A stretch of 64,000 nt of DNA from positions 1,178,001 through 1,242,000 of the forward strand of contig CAVSFF010000009.1 of assembly GCA_963727285.1 (NCBI GenBank), written 5' to 3'. Positions within the stretch are counted from its first letter, which is position 1, and each line of letters starts with the position of its first letter. The position numbers and the translations under genes were made by a program. This stretch comes from CAITWD01 sp963727285. Its GTDB lineage: Bacteria > Actinomycetota > Thermoleophilia > Miltoncostaeales > Miltoncostaeaceae. The notes beneath the pieces were generated by a model that was not told the origin of the DNA, made no database searches, and saw only the letters and a list, made by a program, of their open reading frames with translations. This document shows positions 1 to 8,148 of this stretch, one piece after another.

Positions 1-970
1 GCCGAAGGCGCACGCCGCCCACTGGTGGTCGCTGCGCGGGATCGGTCCGCTCGGTTGGGCCGTCCGGATCGTCCTGCTGCTCGTCGTGGCGTTCGTCGTC
101 TGGGGCATCGCCGGGTACATGGCGCTCTCAAGCGCGGTCTCGGAGTCCAACGCGCTCATCACCCCTGCCGCCCGCAAGGCGCTCACGCCGATGTCGGGGA
201 TGATGCTCACGACGCCGACCAACATTCTGTTCATCGGCTCCGATGCACGGCCCGGCCAGGGGCAGTCGCGGTCGGACACGCTGATGATCATGCGCGTCGA
301 TCCGAACTCCGGGAAGGTCAAGTACCTGTCGATCCCACGCGACACGCTCATCGACAGCACCAGCTGTCCCACGTGCGGGTCCTATGTGCAGAACCAGAAG
401 ATCAACGGCGCCTACTACTTCCAAGGGGAGGCCGGCGCGATCCACACGGTCGAGAAGTTCACCGGGCTGCCGATCAACCATGTCGTGATCGTCAGTTTCG
501 ACGGGCTGTCCAAGGTCGTCGACGACCTCGGCGGGATTACCCTCAACAACCCGACGGCGCTCAAGTCGTGCCTGTACCCCGGGAACACCCGCGTCAGCTT
601 CCCGCGCGGGATGATCTCCCTGAACGGCAAGACCGCGCTCGAGTACGTCCGCGTCCGGCACTGCGACTCGGACATCCAGCGCGAGGAACGTCAGCAGGTG
701 TTTTTGTCGGCGCTGAAATCGAAGATCATCTCGGCCGGCGACATCTGGAAGGCCCCGTGGAGTGCCGCGTCGCTTGTGAAGGCCCTGGCCACCGACATGA
801 GCGCGACCGATCTTGCCCAGCTCGGGTGGCTCGAGATGACCCTCAGCCAGTCCAAGAGGGACCACTGGGTCCTGCCCGGGACCCCGCAGATGATCAACGG
901 CGGCGCCTACATCGTCAACAGTCCCATCCAAAGCGCGGCCATCAAGCGCGCGTTCATGGGAAAGAACTGA
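1..970 (+). CDS. LCP (LytR-CpsA-Psr) family protein, 5' truncated by the window edge
   Basis: LCP enzymes attach glycopolymers from undecaprenyl-phosphate carriers to peptidoglycan, acting on the outer face of the membrane. The reading frame is open from base 2, so the true start lies upstream; an internal ATG exists at 86. One membrane segment is visible in the first 40 residues (VLLLVVAFVVWGIAGYM). It is followed by the LCP core motifs GSDARPGQ, SRSDT and SIPRDT, and by the late arginine-rich RVRHCDSDIQREER segment. Family membership is clear; the glycopolymer attached cannot be told. A perfect 8-bp hairpin follows the stop and separates it from the convergent fmdB-like gene. Confidence 0.9.
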   Translation, partial: PKAHAAHWWSLRGIGPLGWAVRIVLLLVVAFVVWGIAGYMALSSAVSESNALITPAARKALTPMSGMMLTTPTNILFIGSDARPGQGQSRSDTLMIMRVDPNSGKVKYLSIPRDTLIDSTSCPTCGSYVQNQKINGAYYFQGEAGAIHTVEKFTGLPINHVVIVSFDGLSKVVDDLGGITLNNPTALKSCLYPGNTRVSFPRGMISLNGKTALEYVRVRHCDSDIQREERQQVFLSALKSKIISAGDIWKAPWSAASLVKALATDMSATDLAQLGWLEMTLSQSKRDHWVLPGTPQMINGGAYIVNSPIQSAAIKRAFMGKN

Positions 971-991
971 TCGCCCGCCGGGTCGGGCGAT
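970..991. terminator. Bidirectional hairpin between convergent genes
   Basis: ATCGCCCG (970-977) and CGGGCGAT (984-991) form a perfect 8-bp stem with a 6-base loop. It lies exactly between the stop of the LCP gene and the stop of the opposing FmdB-type gene at 995. There is no T-run, as is common for GC-rich actinobacterial terminators. Confidence 0.55.
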
Positions 992-994
992 GAC

Positions 995-1324
995 TCAGGC
1001 CTTGTCCAGCCCCACCGTCTTGCCGGAACTCGTGCTCGAGGTCGCCGCCGTGCCGGCACCGCCGCCACCCGATGCGCCTGCGCCACCCGTCGCGGCCGCG
1101 GGCTTTGCCGTCGCACCGTCACCGTCGCCGCCCACCGGGCGCCGCTTGGTCCCGTAGTCGGTGTTGTGGAACCCGGAGCCCTTGAAGTGGATCGCCGGTG
1201 CGAACAGGACGCGCTGCACCTCTCCGCCGCATGATTCGCACACGGTCACCGGGTCGTCGCTCATGCTCTGCGTCACTTCGAAGTGGTGGTCGCAGTCACG
1301 GCAGCGGTACACGTAAGTTGGCAC
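995..1324 (-). CDS. FmdB-family zinc ribbon protein
   Basis: A 109-residue protein with the FmdB/CxxC_CxxC_SSSS putative regulatory domain at its N-terminus. It begins PTYVYRCRDCDHHFE and has a second pair CESCGG near residue 31, so four cysteines can bind one zinc. The family stretch IHFKGSGFHNTDYG follows at residues 46-59. The rest is a low-complexity Gly/Ala/Ser tail. The family was named from formamidase and amide operons, but most members are uncharacterised and a role should not be assumed. It stands alone, divergent from the deacetylase gene across a 226-bp gap. Confidence 0.85.
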   Translation of the reverse strand: MPTYVYRCRDCDHHFEVTQSMSDDPVTVCESCGGEVQRVLFAPAIHFKGSGFHNTDYGTKRRPVGGDGDGATAKPAAATGGAGASGGGGAGTAATSSTSSGKTVGLDKA

Positions 1325-1550
1325 GTCACACCTCGTCCGGCGGTCGCGGGCGGCCCGCGTTCGGCGGATCCGCCGACGGGCTCATTGGCACTCTAGGTGA
1401 GAGTGTGCCAAATCTGCAGTCGTTCGTCAGCCCGGATCGCGTTGGTACGATGCGGCGCATCATGACCGATCTGAGGCGCCTCGACCGGCGCGGTGCCGAT
1501 GTCCGGGCACATGCGGGTCGATCGGCCCATGCGTAACCGGGAGCCGCAGC

Positions 1551-2348
1551 GTGTCTGACCCCATGCGCAAGAACCAGGCGGTTGTCCGCGCCGCCGCCGT
1601 CGGTGTCGGCGCCGCGGCGATTGCGGCCGGTTTGTTCGCCTCCGGGCGACGCGCCGCCGCCGCCGGCGTTCTCGCGGGCGCCGGGGCGTTGGGGGCGGCG
1701 GCGTTCGTCCCGAGCGCGCCACTGTTCGGTCCGACCGTCCGGCATGGATCGGGCACGACCATGACCGCTGCCCTGACATTCGACGACGGCCCCGGCCCGT
1801 CGACGTCCGAGCTGCTCGACGCGCTCGCCGACCAGGACGTCCGGGCGACGTTCTTCGTGCTGGGGCGTCAGGCGCGGGCCTATCCGGACGTGATCGCCCG
1901 CATGGCGGCGGAGGGGCATCAGATCGCCAGCCACGGGTTTGATCACGGCATCCTGATCTTCCGCGGACCGGACTACGTCGTCGGCCAACTCGCCGATACC
2001 GAGGCCGCGGTACGGGATGCGACGGGCGCCGAGGTGCTGACCCCGTACTTCCGCGCGCCGCACGGGTTTCGCGGGCCGGCCACCTGGGCGGCGGCCCGGC
2101 GTCGCGGCTACCGGATGGCCACATGGACGACCGGCGTCTGGGATACGGCCGAGCCGGGCACCGACGTCATCGTCGAGCGGACCGCGCGGGCGCTGCGGCC
2201 CGGTGCGGTCATCCTCCTCCACGATGCCGACGGATGGGATGCGGACCGGGCTCGCCCGCAGACCGTCGCAGCGATTCCGGGCATCTGTGCCGCCGCGCGC
2301 GACCGTGGCCTGCGTCTGGTCCGATTCGACGAGCTGGTGGGTGCGTGA
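1551..2348 (+). CDS. Polysaccharide deacetylase (NodB/CE4 family)
   Basis: Probably removes acetyl groups from peptidoglycan or another envelope polysaccharide. A Gly/Ala-rich hydrophobic segment (residues about 12-60) suggests membrane anchoring. All NodB motifs can be read: TFDDGP (catalytic Asp and first metal Asp), the metal-binding SHGFDH, RAPHG, the TWTTGVWD region and ILLHD with the late His. The GTG start at 1551 has GGGAG 8 bases upstream. The stop overlaps the next GTG by four bases (GTGA), implying translational coupling to the YbhN-like membrane protein. The natural substrate is unknown. Confidence 0.9.
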   Translation: MSDPMRKNQAVVRAAAVGVGAAAIAAGLFASGRRAAAAGVLAGAGALGAAAFVPSAPLFGPTVRHGSGTTMTAALTFDDGPGPSTSELLDALADQDVRATFFVLGRQARAYPDVIARMAAEGHQIASHGFDHGILIFRGPDYVVGQLADTEAAVRDATGAEVLTPYFRAPHGFRGPATWAAARRRGYRMATWTTGVWDTAEPGTDVIVERTARALRPGAVILLHDADGWDADRARPQTVAAIPGICAAARDRGLRLVRFDELVGA

Positions 2349-3430
2349 CCGACGTGGTCGCCGACGCGCCGCGATCGCGCAAATGGCTGTCCCACGTCGT
2401 GCGGCTCGTGATCATCGCGGTGGTCGGGGCCATCGTCGTTTGGCGGGTGAACTGGTCGAGCGCGCAGTTGTTCGTCCATCCGTCGTCATGGGTGTACCTG
2501 CTGCTGGCGATCGTGGCGAACTTCGTCTCGGTCGGGTTCAAGGGGCTCGTCTGGAAGGGGATCATCGACGGGCTCCCAGGCCTGCGGCACCGCACCCGGT
2601 ACCGGGACATCATGCCGCCGGTCTTCATCGGGTTTCTGTTCAACACGGTCCTCGCCGCCCGCCTCGGCGAGCTGGTGAAGGTTGCCCTCGCCCGGCGACG
2701 GCTCTCCGCGCGCGGGGAGGACATCTCGGTGACCGCGCTGCTCGGCACGATCGTGGCGGAGAACCTGATCAGCACGCTGATGTGGGTACTTCTGGTCGTC
2801 GGCATCGGCATCTTCCTGCCGCTGCCGCTGTACGCCTGGATCGCGAGCCTTGCCATCGGGGCGGTCGCTGCGGTGATCGTCGCGTTCGCGATGGCGACCG
2901 CGACCGGGCATGAGTTGCTTCCCTGGCAGACCTCCGGATCGATCTACGCCAAGGCGAGCCGGGCGATCTCCCGCCTGTGGGGGGCGGTCCGCGAGAGCCA
3001 CATCGTGCTGCGCAGCCCACGCCAGTTCTCGTACGTGTCCGGCGGCTGCCTGTTCACCTGGTTTGCGCAATGGGCCGGGATCTACTTCACCCTCGAGGCC
3101 TTCGGGCTGGGTTCGGTCGGATGGGGCGGCGCGGGCCTGTTGTTGGTGACGGTCACCCTGGCCCAGGCATTTCCGTTGCTCCCGGGCAACCTGGTCATCT
3201 TCCAGGCCGCCGCGGTCGTGCCGCTGACGGCGACCTACGGCGTTCCGGCATCGCAGGCGATCGCGTTCTCGGTGGTGCTGCAGTTCACCGAGATCATCGT
3301 CGGCGTCGTGACGGGCTTCGTCTTCCTGCTGTTCGAGGGCGTCAGCTTCGGTGAGCTGCGGCGCGAGGCCGAGGCCGAGGCGATCGACCTCGAGACCGAC
3401 GATGACGCGTCCGTCGCGGCGACCGACTAG
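2345..3430 (+). CDS. YbhN/UPF0104 (LPG-synthase TM region) integral membrane protein
   Basis: A 361-residue polytopic membrane protein with about eight hydrophobic helices. It belongs to the flippase-like family related to the membrane half of lysylphosphatidylglycerol synthase; no catalytic aminoacyl-transfer domain is present. Recognisable family segments are FKGLVWKGII, FNTVLAARLGELVK and FPLLPGNLVIFQAAAVVPL. The start was taken as GTG 2345 because it overlaps the upstream TGA in a GTGA arrangement; a longer in-frame extension would run inside the deacetylase gene. The acidic C-terminal tail (EAEAEAIDLETDDDAS) is probably cytoplasmic. A role in lipid or lipid-linked sugar movement is inferred from family only. 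Confidence 0.8.
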   Translation: MTDVVADAPRSRKWLSHVVRLVIIAVVGAIVVWRVNWSSAQLFVHPSSWVYLLLAIVANFVSVGFKGLVWKGIIDGLPGLRHRTRYRDIMPPVFIGFLFNTVLAARLGELVKVALARRRLSARGEDISVTALLGTIVAENLISTLMWVLLVVGIGIFLPLPLYAWIASLAIGAVAAVIVAFAMATATGHELLPWQTSGSIYAKASRAISRLWGAVRESHIVLRSPRQFSYVSGGCLFTWFAQWAGIYFTLEAFGLGSVGWGGAGLLLVTVTLAQAFPLLPGNLVIFQAAAVVPLTATYGVPASQAIAFSVVLQFTEIIVGVVTGFVFLLFEGVSFGELRREAEAEAIDLETDDDASVAATD

Positions 3431-3442
3431 GCCGCCGCCGGA

Positions 3443-4325
3443 TCAGCCGAAGCGGCCCGAGACGTACGCCTCGGTCTGCGGGTCCTTCGGGTTGGAGAAG
3501 ATGTCCTCGGTCGGACCGACCTCGATGAGCCGTCCCGGCTCGCCTTCGTTGGTGATCGTGAAGAAGGCGGTCGTATCCGAGACGCGGGCGGCCTGCTGCA
3601 TGTTGTGGGTGACGATCACGATCGTGACCCGCTCCTTGAGCTCCTGGATCAGGTCTTCGATGCGCAACGTCGACTGCGGGTCGAGCGCCGAACACGGCTC
3701 GTCCATGAGCAGGACGTCCGGCTCGACGGCGAGCGCGCGGGCGATGCACAGCCGCTGCTGCTGACCGCCGGACAACCCGCCCGCCGGCGTGTCGAGGCGG
3801 TTCTTGACCTCGCCCCACAAGCCCGGCGCCGCGCAGGGTTTCCTCGACGAGATCGCCACGGTCGGACCGGCTGAGCTTGATGCGGTTGAACTTCGGACCG
3901 GCCAGGATGTTGTCGGCGATCGATTTCGTCGGAAACGGGTTCGGCCGCTGGAACACCATGCCGATCGCACGCCGGATCACGACGGGGTCGGCGCCGCGCT
4001 GGAAGATGTTGGCGCCGTAGAGGTGCACCTCACCGGTGTTATAGGCGTACGGGACCAGCTCGTGCATGCGATTGAGCGAGCGCAGGAATGTGCTCTTGCC
4101 GCAGCCCGACGGGCCGATCAGCGCCGTGACCGAGTTCTCGGGGAACGTGATGTTGACCGCGTCGACCGCGTGGTGCTTGCCGTAGAAGCAGTTGAGGTCG
4201 CGTGCCGTCAGCGGGGTGGCGGCATCGGACGCCTCGACCGGTGGGGTGTCCGCATTTTGGGCGGAAGGTGTCGGCTCCGACTCAGCTGCCATGGTGTTCT
4301 CCACACGGGTGTCGTCGTCCATCAT
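3443..4325 (-). CDS. pstB: Phosphate ABC transporter ATPase PstB, interrupted by an apparent frameshift
   Basis: ATP-hydrolysing subunit of the high-affinity phosphate importer. The first part reads from ATG 4325 in one frame, with Walker A GPSGCGKST near residues 71-79 and the PstB-typical GMVFQRPNPFP. At about base 3818 the protein continues in another frame (GLWGEVKNRL, signature LSGGQQQRLCIARAL, Walker B VLLMDEPCSALDP, H-loop VTHNMQQAARVSD). Removing one base from the stretch reading ctt-g-tgg restores the family sequence GAGLWGEVKNRL, so this is a one-base insertion, or equivalently two missing bases. All catalytic motifs survive on either side. The start overlaps the pstCA stop (ATGA). 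An N-terminal 35-residue Ala/Thr/Glu-rich extension is unusual; Met 12 is an alternative start. Confidence 0.88.
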
Positions 4326-6469
4326 CGCTCCGTTCCACGCGCGAGGCGCCCCAGGAGCCGCGCGATCAGGTTGAGCACGAGAATCATCGTAACGAGTACG
4401 AGGGTGGCGCCCCAAGCAAATTGGACCGATTCGGTCGTCCGCGTATTGATGGTGAGGTTGTAGATCACTTCCGGGATCGCCGCCATCGGCTGACCCATGT
4501 CGGTCGTAAAGAACTGGTTCACGCCGGCGGTGAAGATCAGCGGCGCGGTCTCGCCCGCGGCGCGGGCGACCGCCAGCACGATGCCCGTGAGGATGCCCGG
4601 GGCGGCGGCGGGGATCACGATCCTGAGTGCGGTGCGCCACTTCGGCGCGCCGAGGGCGAGCGCTGCCTCGCTGAGTCCCGACGGCACCAGGCGCAGGACC
4701 TCGTCGGCGGAGCGCACGATGATCGGGAACATGATGATCGCCAGTGCGATGGCCCCGGCCCAGCCGCTATAGCCGCCCTGCACGATGACGATCGCCAGAT
4801 ACCCGAACAGGCCGACGACGATCGACGGGACGCCGAGCATGATGTCGATGATGAGCCCCATCGTCCGGGCGAAGCGTGCCGCCATCGGGCCCGCGAGTGA
4901 GCACTCGTACATCAGGATTGCCGTCAGGATCGCGAGCGGTGCCGCAATCAGGGTGCCGAGGCCCACCATCAGCAGCGTCCCGACGATCGCGTTGCCGATG
5001 CCGGCACCGGCGGTATTGGCGGGGTCGACGGGCGGGAGCCCGGACAGGAACGTCCATGAGAGCTCCGGAAGCCCCTGAATCAGCATCTCGCCGAGGATGA
5101 GGCCCAGCGGTACGACGGCGATCGCGACCGACAGGTAGATCGCGCCCGTCGCGAACATGGACCGCCGCCGCCGCGCCGGGTTGATGGTGCCCAGGCCCGG
5201 CTCGCGACGCACCGCCGCCGGCGGTGCCACCAGCGTCGCCTGCTCGTCGGAATCGGCCGGCAGGTCCGCCGGCAGTTCGGCGGCGACCGCCCGGCGCTGC
5301 AAGGCACGGGTCAGGAAGTTGGCCCTGCCGCCGCCGCCCGGATTGCGGCGGGTCACCAGGCGGGCACCGATGTTTGTCAGCAGCGCGAGCGCGAAGAGGA
5401 TGATCGCCAGCGCGATCAGCGCGCTCTGTTGGAGCCCGTTGGACTCGCTGAACTCGTTGGTGATCTTGCTCGCCAGGGTCGACCCGGGTCCCAGCAGCGA
5501 GCCGAAGATGTTCGGCGAATTCCCGAGCAGGATGGTGATCGCAATCGTCTCGCCGATGGCGCGCCCGAACCCGAGCGCAGAGGCACCGACGATGCCCGAC
5601 CGGGACCACGGCAGGATCGCGTCGCGGACCATCTCCCATTTGGTGGCCCCGAGCGCGTAGGCCGCCTCCGACTGCTCGCGGGGCACGGTGACGAACACCT
5701 CGCGGGTGATCGCCGTCATGATCGGGAGGACCATGATGCCCAGAATGAGCCCGGCGGTCAGGTAGGAACCGGACAGGACCGGGCCGGACAGCAGCCGGAA
5801 TGTGTCGGGAATGACCCCGACCAGCGCCAGCAGCCACACCGTGCCGATGACCAGCGCCATCAGCAGGATGATCACCCGCAGGGCGCCGGCGGGAAGGATC
5901 CACGCGAGCCCGGCCAGCATCAGCACGAGGACGAAGACCGAGACCATCTGGTGGTCGGAGATGTAGACGAGAGCCGGGTTGATCGCCGGCACCATGATCA
6001 CGATGCCCCATAGCCCGAAGACGACCGATGGAACCGCGGCCAGCAGGTCGATGATCCCGGCGAGCGGTGCGCGCGTGCGTGCGGGCAGGAACACCGTCGT
6101 CGCCAGCGCGACCCCGATCGACAGCGGCACGGCGATCACCATCGCGATTGCCGAGGTGGTGAGCGTGCCGTAGATCTCGGGGAGCGCCCCGTAGACCGGC
6201 TCCCCCACGGCCGGCGTCACCACCCATTGCGTCCCGGTGATGAATCCCCAGACGCCGAAGGTCTGCCAGACCGGCCACGTGTGACGCAGCAGCGTCCAGA
6301 TGAAGTACACCACGAACCCGATCGCGAACACGCCGGCGAGAATCGCGAGCCCGAAATACGAGCGCTCCGCGATCGCCGCGGAAACGGTGCGGCGGACAGA
6401 GCGGCGCGGCGGGGTCAGCGGCGACGGGCCGATGGCCGGGGCGCTGGCGTCGGGTGGTGCGGGTGGCAC
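4322..6469 (-). CDS. Fused PstC-PstA phosphate ABC transporter permease
   Basis: A single 715-residue protein holding both membrane permease subunits of the phosphate importer, which are normally separate proteins of about 300 residues. Residues about 1-385 match PstC (EIYGTLTTSAIAMVIAVPLS, PSVVFGLWG, an EAAYALGATKWEM coupling loop, GFGRAIGETIAITILLGN). A charged cytoplasmic linker of about 60 residues follows (RRNPGGGGRAN to RREPGLGTINPARRRR). Residues about 445-715 match PstA (GNAIVGTLLMVGLGTLIAAP, PSIVVGLFGY, an EAALALGAPKWRT coupling loop, ARAAGETAPLIFTAG). Each half keeps its own EAA loop. The GTG start has AGGAAGG upstream. A PHO-box-like repeat lies 62 bases upstream of the start. Confidence 0.93.
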   Translation of the reverse strand: MPPAPPDASAPAIGPSPLTPPRRSVRRTVSAAIAERSYFGLAILAGVFAIGFVVYFIWTLLRHTWPVWQTFGVWGFITGTQWVVTPAVGEPVYGALPEIYGTLTTSAIAMVIAVPLSIGVALATTVFLPARTRAPLAGIIDLLAAVPSVVFGLWGIVIMVPAINPALVYISDHQMVSVFVLVLMLAGLAWILPAGALRVIILLMALVIGTVWLLALVGVIPDTFRLLSGPVLSGSYLTAGLILGIMVLPIMTAITREVFVTVPREQSEAAYALGATKWEMVRDAILPWSRSGIVGASALGFGRAIGETIAITILLGNSPNIFGSLLGPGSTLASKITNEFSESNGLQQSALIALAIILFALALLTNIGARLVTRRNPGGGGRANFLTRALQRRAVAAELPADLPADSDEQATLVAPPAAVRREPGLGTINPARRRRSMFATGAIYLSVAIAVVPLGLILGEMLIQGLPELSWTFLSGLPPVDPANTAGAGIGNAIVGTLLMVGLGTLIAAPLAILTAILMYECSLAGPMAARFARTMGLIIDIMLGVPSIVVGLFGYLAIVIVQGGYSGWAGAIALAIIMFPIIVRSADEVLRLVPSGLSEAALALGAPKWRTALRIVIPAAAPGILTGIVLAVARAAGETAPLIFTAGVNQFFTTDMGQPMAAIPEVIYNLTINTRTTESVQFAWGATLVLVTMILVLNLIARLLGRLARGTER

Positions 6470-6508
6470 GGGCCGCCTTCCTGACGGGTCCTGAACTTTG
6501 CCTTCAGA

Positions 6509-6552
6509 ACGGTAAAGCGTGCGTGCCCACGAATGGTGAAACTGGTGTGAAC
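6509..6552 (-). promoter_or_regulatory. PHO box and -10 element upstream of pstCA
   Basis: Reading the minus strand, GTTCACACCAG (6552-6542) is followed directly by TTTCACCATTC (6541-6531). The TCAC cores are spaced exactly 11 bases, the layout of actinobacterial PhoP direct-repeat boxes. A possible -10 hexamer TACCGT (6514-6509) lies 16 bases downstream, as expected where the activator replaces the -35 contact. This gives pstCA-pstB a phosphate-responsive promoter separate from that of pstS. Confidence 0.6.
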
Positions 6553-6571
6553 GATGGTGCCCGGAAACGCC

Positions 6572-6606
6572 AACGGCCGGCCACCGCGATGCGGTGACCG
6601 GCCGTT
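6572..6606. terminator. Hairpin downstream of pstS
   Basis: A 16-bp stem with one mismatch (6572-6587 with 6591-6606) and a 3-base loop lies about 47 bases after the pstS stop and before the pstCA promoter. It would end or attenuate pstS transcription, which is commonly far higher than that of the permease genes. Confidence 0.55.
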
Positions 6607-6652
6607 GTACACAAGCCGATGGGTGGGTGCGCTCGGCGCACCCCGGCTGGTG

Positions 6653-7717
6653 CTACTTGAGGCCCTTCATCTGCTTCTTCTCGAGCGCCAGGAACTTCGA
6701 CGGCAGCTTCGCGAAGTGGTACTTGCCGAGCAGGTTCTGCGAAGCGGGGCGGTATGCGTAGTTGAGGAACGCCTTGACCGCGGACAGCTTCGCTGCGCCG
6801 CTGTGCAGGTGCGAGTTCTTGTAGTTCCCGTAGGCGAGCACGAACGTCGTGATCGTGATCGGGTACGCACCCTGGTTGCTGGACCCGAGCAGCGCCAGCT
6901 GCAGCGCAGCAGGGTTCGTGACGTTCAGCTTGGACGAGTTGCCCGCCGCCGCGATCGTCGCGGTCGTCGGGGCCACGTACTTGACCTTCTTGCCCTGGTA
7001 GTGGGCGATCCGGCTGAAGTTGTGGAGGCCGGCGTTGATGCCGTCACCGAGGTCGACGTAGCCGATCGAGTTGGAGTTCGTCTGGACGCAGCCGGCGACT
7101 CCCGGGTTCTTGAGGCCCTTGGAGATCGTGCCGCTCCAGTTCGGGGTCTTCGAGACGCCGACCTTGCGCTTGAAGGTCGCGTTCGACTTGCCGAGGAAGT
7201 TCGAGAAGTTGTAGCTGGTGCCCGAACTGTCGGAGCGGACGCACTCGATGATGGTCGACGCCGGCAGCTTGACGCCCGGGTTCGACTTGCGAATCGATGC
7301 GTTGTTCCACTTGGTGATCGAGCCGTCGAAGATGCCGGCGAGCGTGCTGCCGGTGAAGTTCAGCGGCTTGTTGACGCCGTTGACGTGCGTCGGCACGGCG
7401 ATTCCACCGAGCAGCGTCGCGAAGTACTTGACGCCCTGGCCCGGCTGGGCGCTGTGGAGGTTGGCGACGTCGGTCGCCGACATCGGGGCATCGGATGCGG
7501 CCCAGTCGTAGGTCTGGTTGATGAACCCGTTGATGCCGGCGCCGGACCCCACCGATGCGTAACTGCACAGGTGCGAGTTCTGGCACCACGCGGAGTAGGC
7601 GAGGTTGGGGAACGAGGCTCCACCGCCGAGTGAGGCCATGGCGGGGACCGCGGCTGCGAGCAGCAGTCCGCCGGTCGCAGTGCCGGCGATAAGACGATTG
7701 CGCATGGTTCGCTTCAC
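6653..7717 (-). CDS. pstS: Phosphate-binding protein PstS
   Basis: Secreted substrate-binding component that delivers phosphate to the adjacent permease. It is 354 residues from the chosen GTG at 7717, which has AAGGA 8 bases upstream and yields a basic n-region (KRTMRNR), a hydrophobic core and an AMA cleavage site. The ATG at 7705 is an alternative; a longer reading to 7843 is unlikely. PstS-family motifs include GASFPNLAYSAW, YASVGSGAGINGF, DWAASDAPMS, SDSSGTSYNFSNFL and SIGYVDLGDG. There is no lipobox cysteine at the cleavage site, so it looks like a free secreted protein rather than a lipoprotein. It carries its own upstream PHO-like sequence and a downstream hairpin. Confidence 0.93.
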   Translation of the reverse strand: MKRTMRNRLIAGTATGGLLLAAAVPAMASLGGGASFPNLAYSAWCQNSHLCSYASVGSGAGINGFINQTYDWAASDAPMSATDVANLHSAQPGQGVKYFATLLGGIAVPTHVNGVNKPLNFTGSTLAGIFDGSITKWNNASIRKSNPGVKLPASTIIECVRSDSSGTSYNFSNFLGKSNATFKRKVGVSKTPNWSGTISKGLKNPGVAGCVQTNSNSIGYVDLGDGINAGLHNFSRIAHYQGKKVKYVAPTTATIAAAGNSSKLNVTNPAALQLALLGSSNQGAYPITITTFVLAYGNYKNSHLHSGAAKLSAVKAFLNYAYRPASQNLLGKYHFAKLPSKFLALEKKQMKGLK

Positions 7718-7904
7718 GCTGAAGATCCTTGTCTCGATATGTCGTCCGCGCGGGATATCCGGTCCGGCTGTCTCCGGCATCTGGAGGGCCGCGGCCGCGC
7801 GGTGGTCAGTGCGTCTCGGTTCCCCACCGGGAGGAGCACGCACGGTCAGAAGACCAGACCGATCGGGCCCGGTGGTGGCAGCGCTGCAACGTGGCGGTGA
7901 CGAT

Positions 7905-7944
7905 TCCGTAGCGATCGCGCCACAACTGTGAACGCGTGTGACAG
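7905..7944 (-). promoter_or_regulatory. Candidate PHO box and -10 upstream of pstS
   Basis: On the minus strand TGTCACACGCG is followed by TTCACAG; the two TCAC cores are 10 bases apart rather than the ideal 11. A candidate -10 TACGGA (7910-7905) lies 17 bases further on, matching the geometry of the pstCA promoter. The imperfect spacing makes this weaker than the other two boxes. Confidence 0.4.
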
Positions 7945-8071
7945 CGGCCCTCGGCTCCGTCGGCGGCGCGGGCAGCCGGTGCGGGCGGTGGGGCGGGAAT
8001 GCCTGATCGGAACAAGGATCTCACCATCACATCGTCCCGGAGCGCGCTCATCGTGAGCCCCCGGCGCACGC

Positions 8072-8104
8072 GTTCACAGGCTCTTCACGGGAATGTCACA
8101 AAAG
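8072..8104 (+). promoter_or_regulatory. Triple PHO-box direct repeat upstream of the response regulator
   Basis: Three contiguous 11-base units, GTTCACAGGCT, CTTCACGGGAA and TGTCACAAAAG, each have TCAC at the same place (positions 3-6). This is the classic direct-repeat PhoP/PhoB operator, placed about 45 bases before the regulator ATG, and suggests autoregulation. Confidence 0.6.
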
Positions 8105-8148
8105 GGACCCGTCTGGCCGGTGCGGAGGTCCTAACCTTCGATACCGAC

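Larger units (their letters stand above)
7718..8148. other. Divergent intergenic regulatory region between pstS and the response regulator
   Basis: 431 bases with no convincing gene. It holds two PHO-like repeat clusters, described separately, one oriented toward pstS and one toward the regulator. The implied pstS leader is about 190 bases long. Confidence 0.6.

Noticed and set aside
128..931. Long antisense frame over the LCP gene
   Set aside because: High-GC shadow frame with Arg/Pro/His-rich composition and no family motifs. The same applies to the many long antisense frames over pst, acc, cyd, sdh, zwf and dnaX.
7999..8148. N-terminal extension of the response regulator to 7999
   Set aside because: The extension runs through the PHO-box repeats and is not receiver-domain sequence; ATG 8149 gives the normal start.
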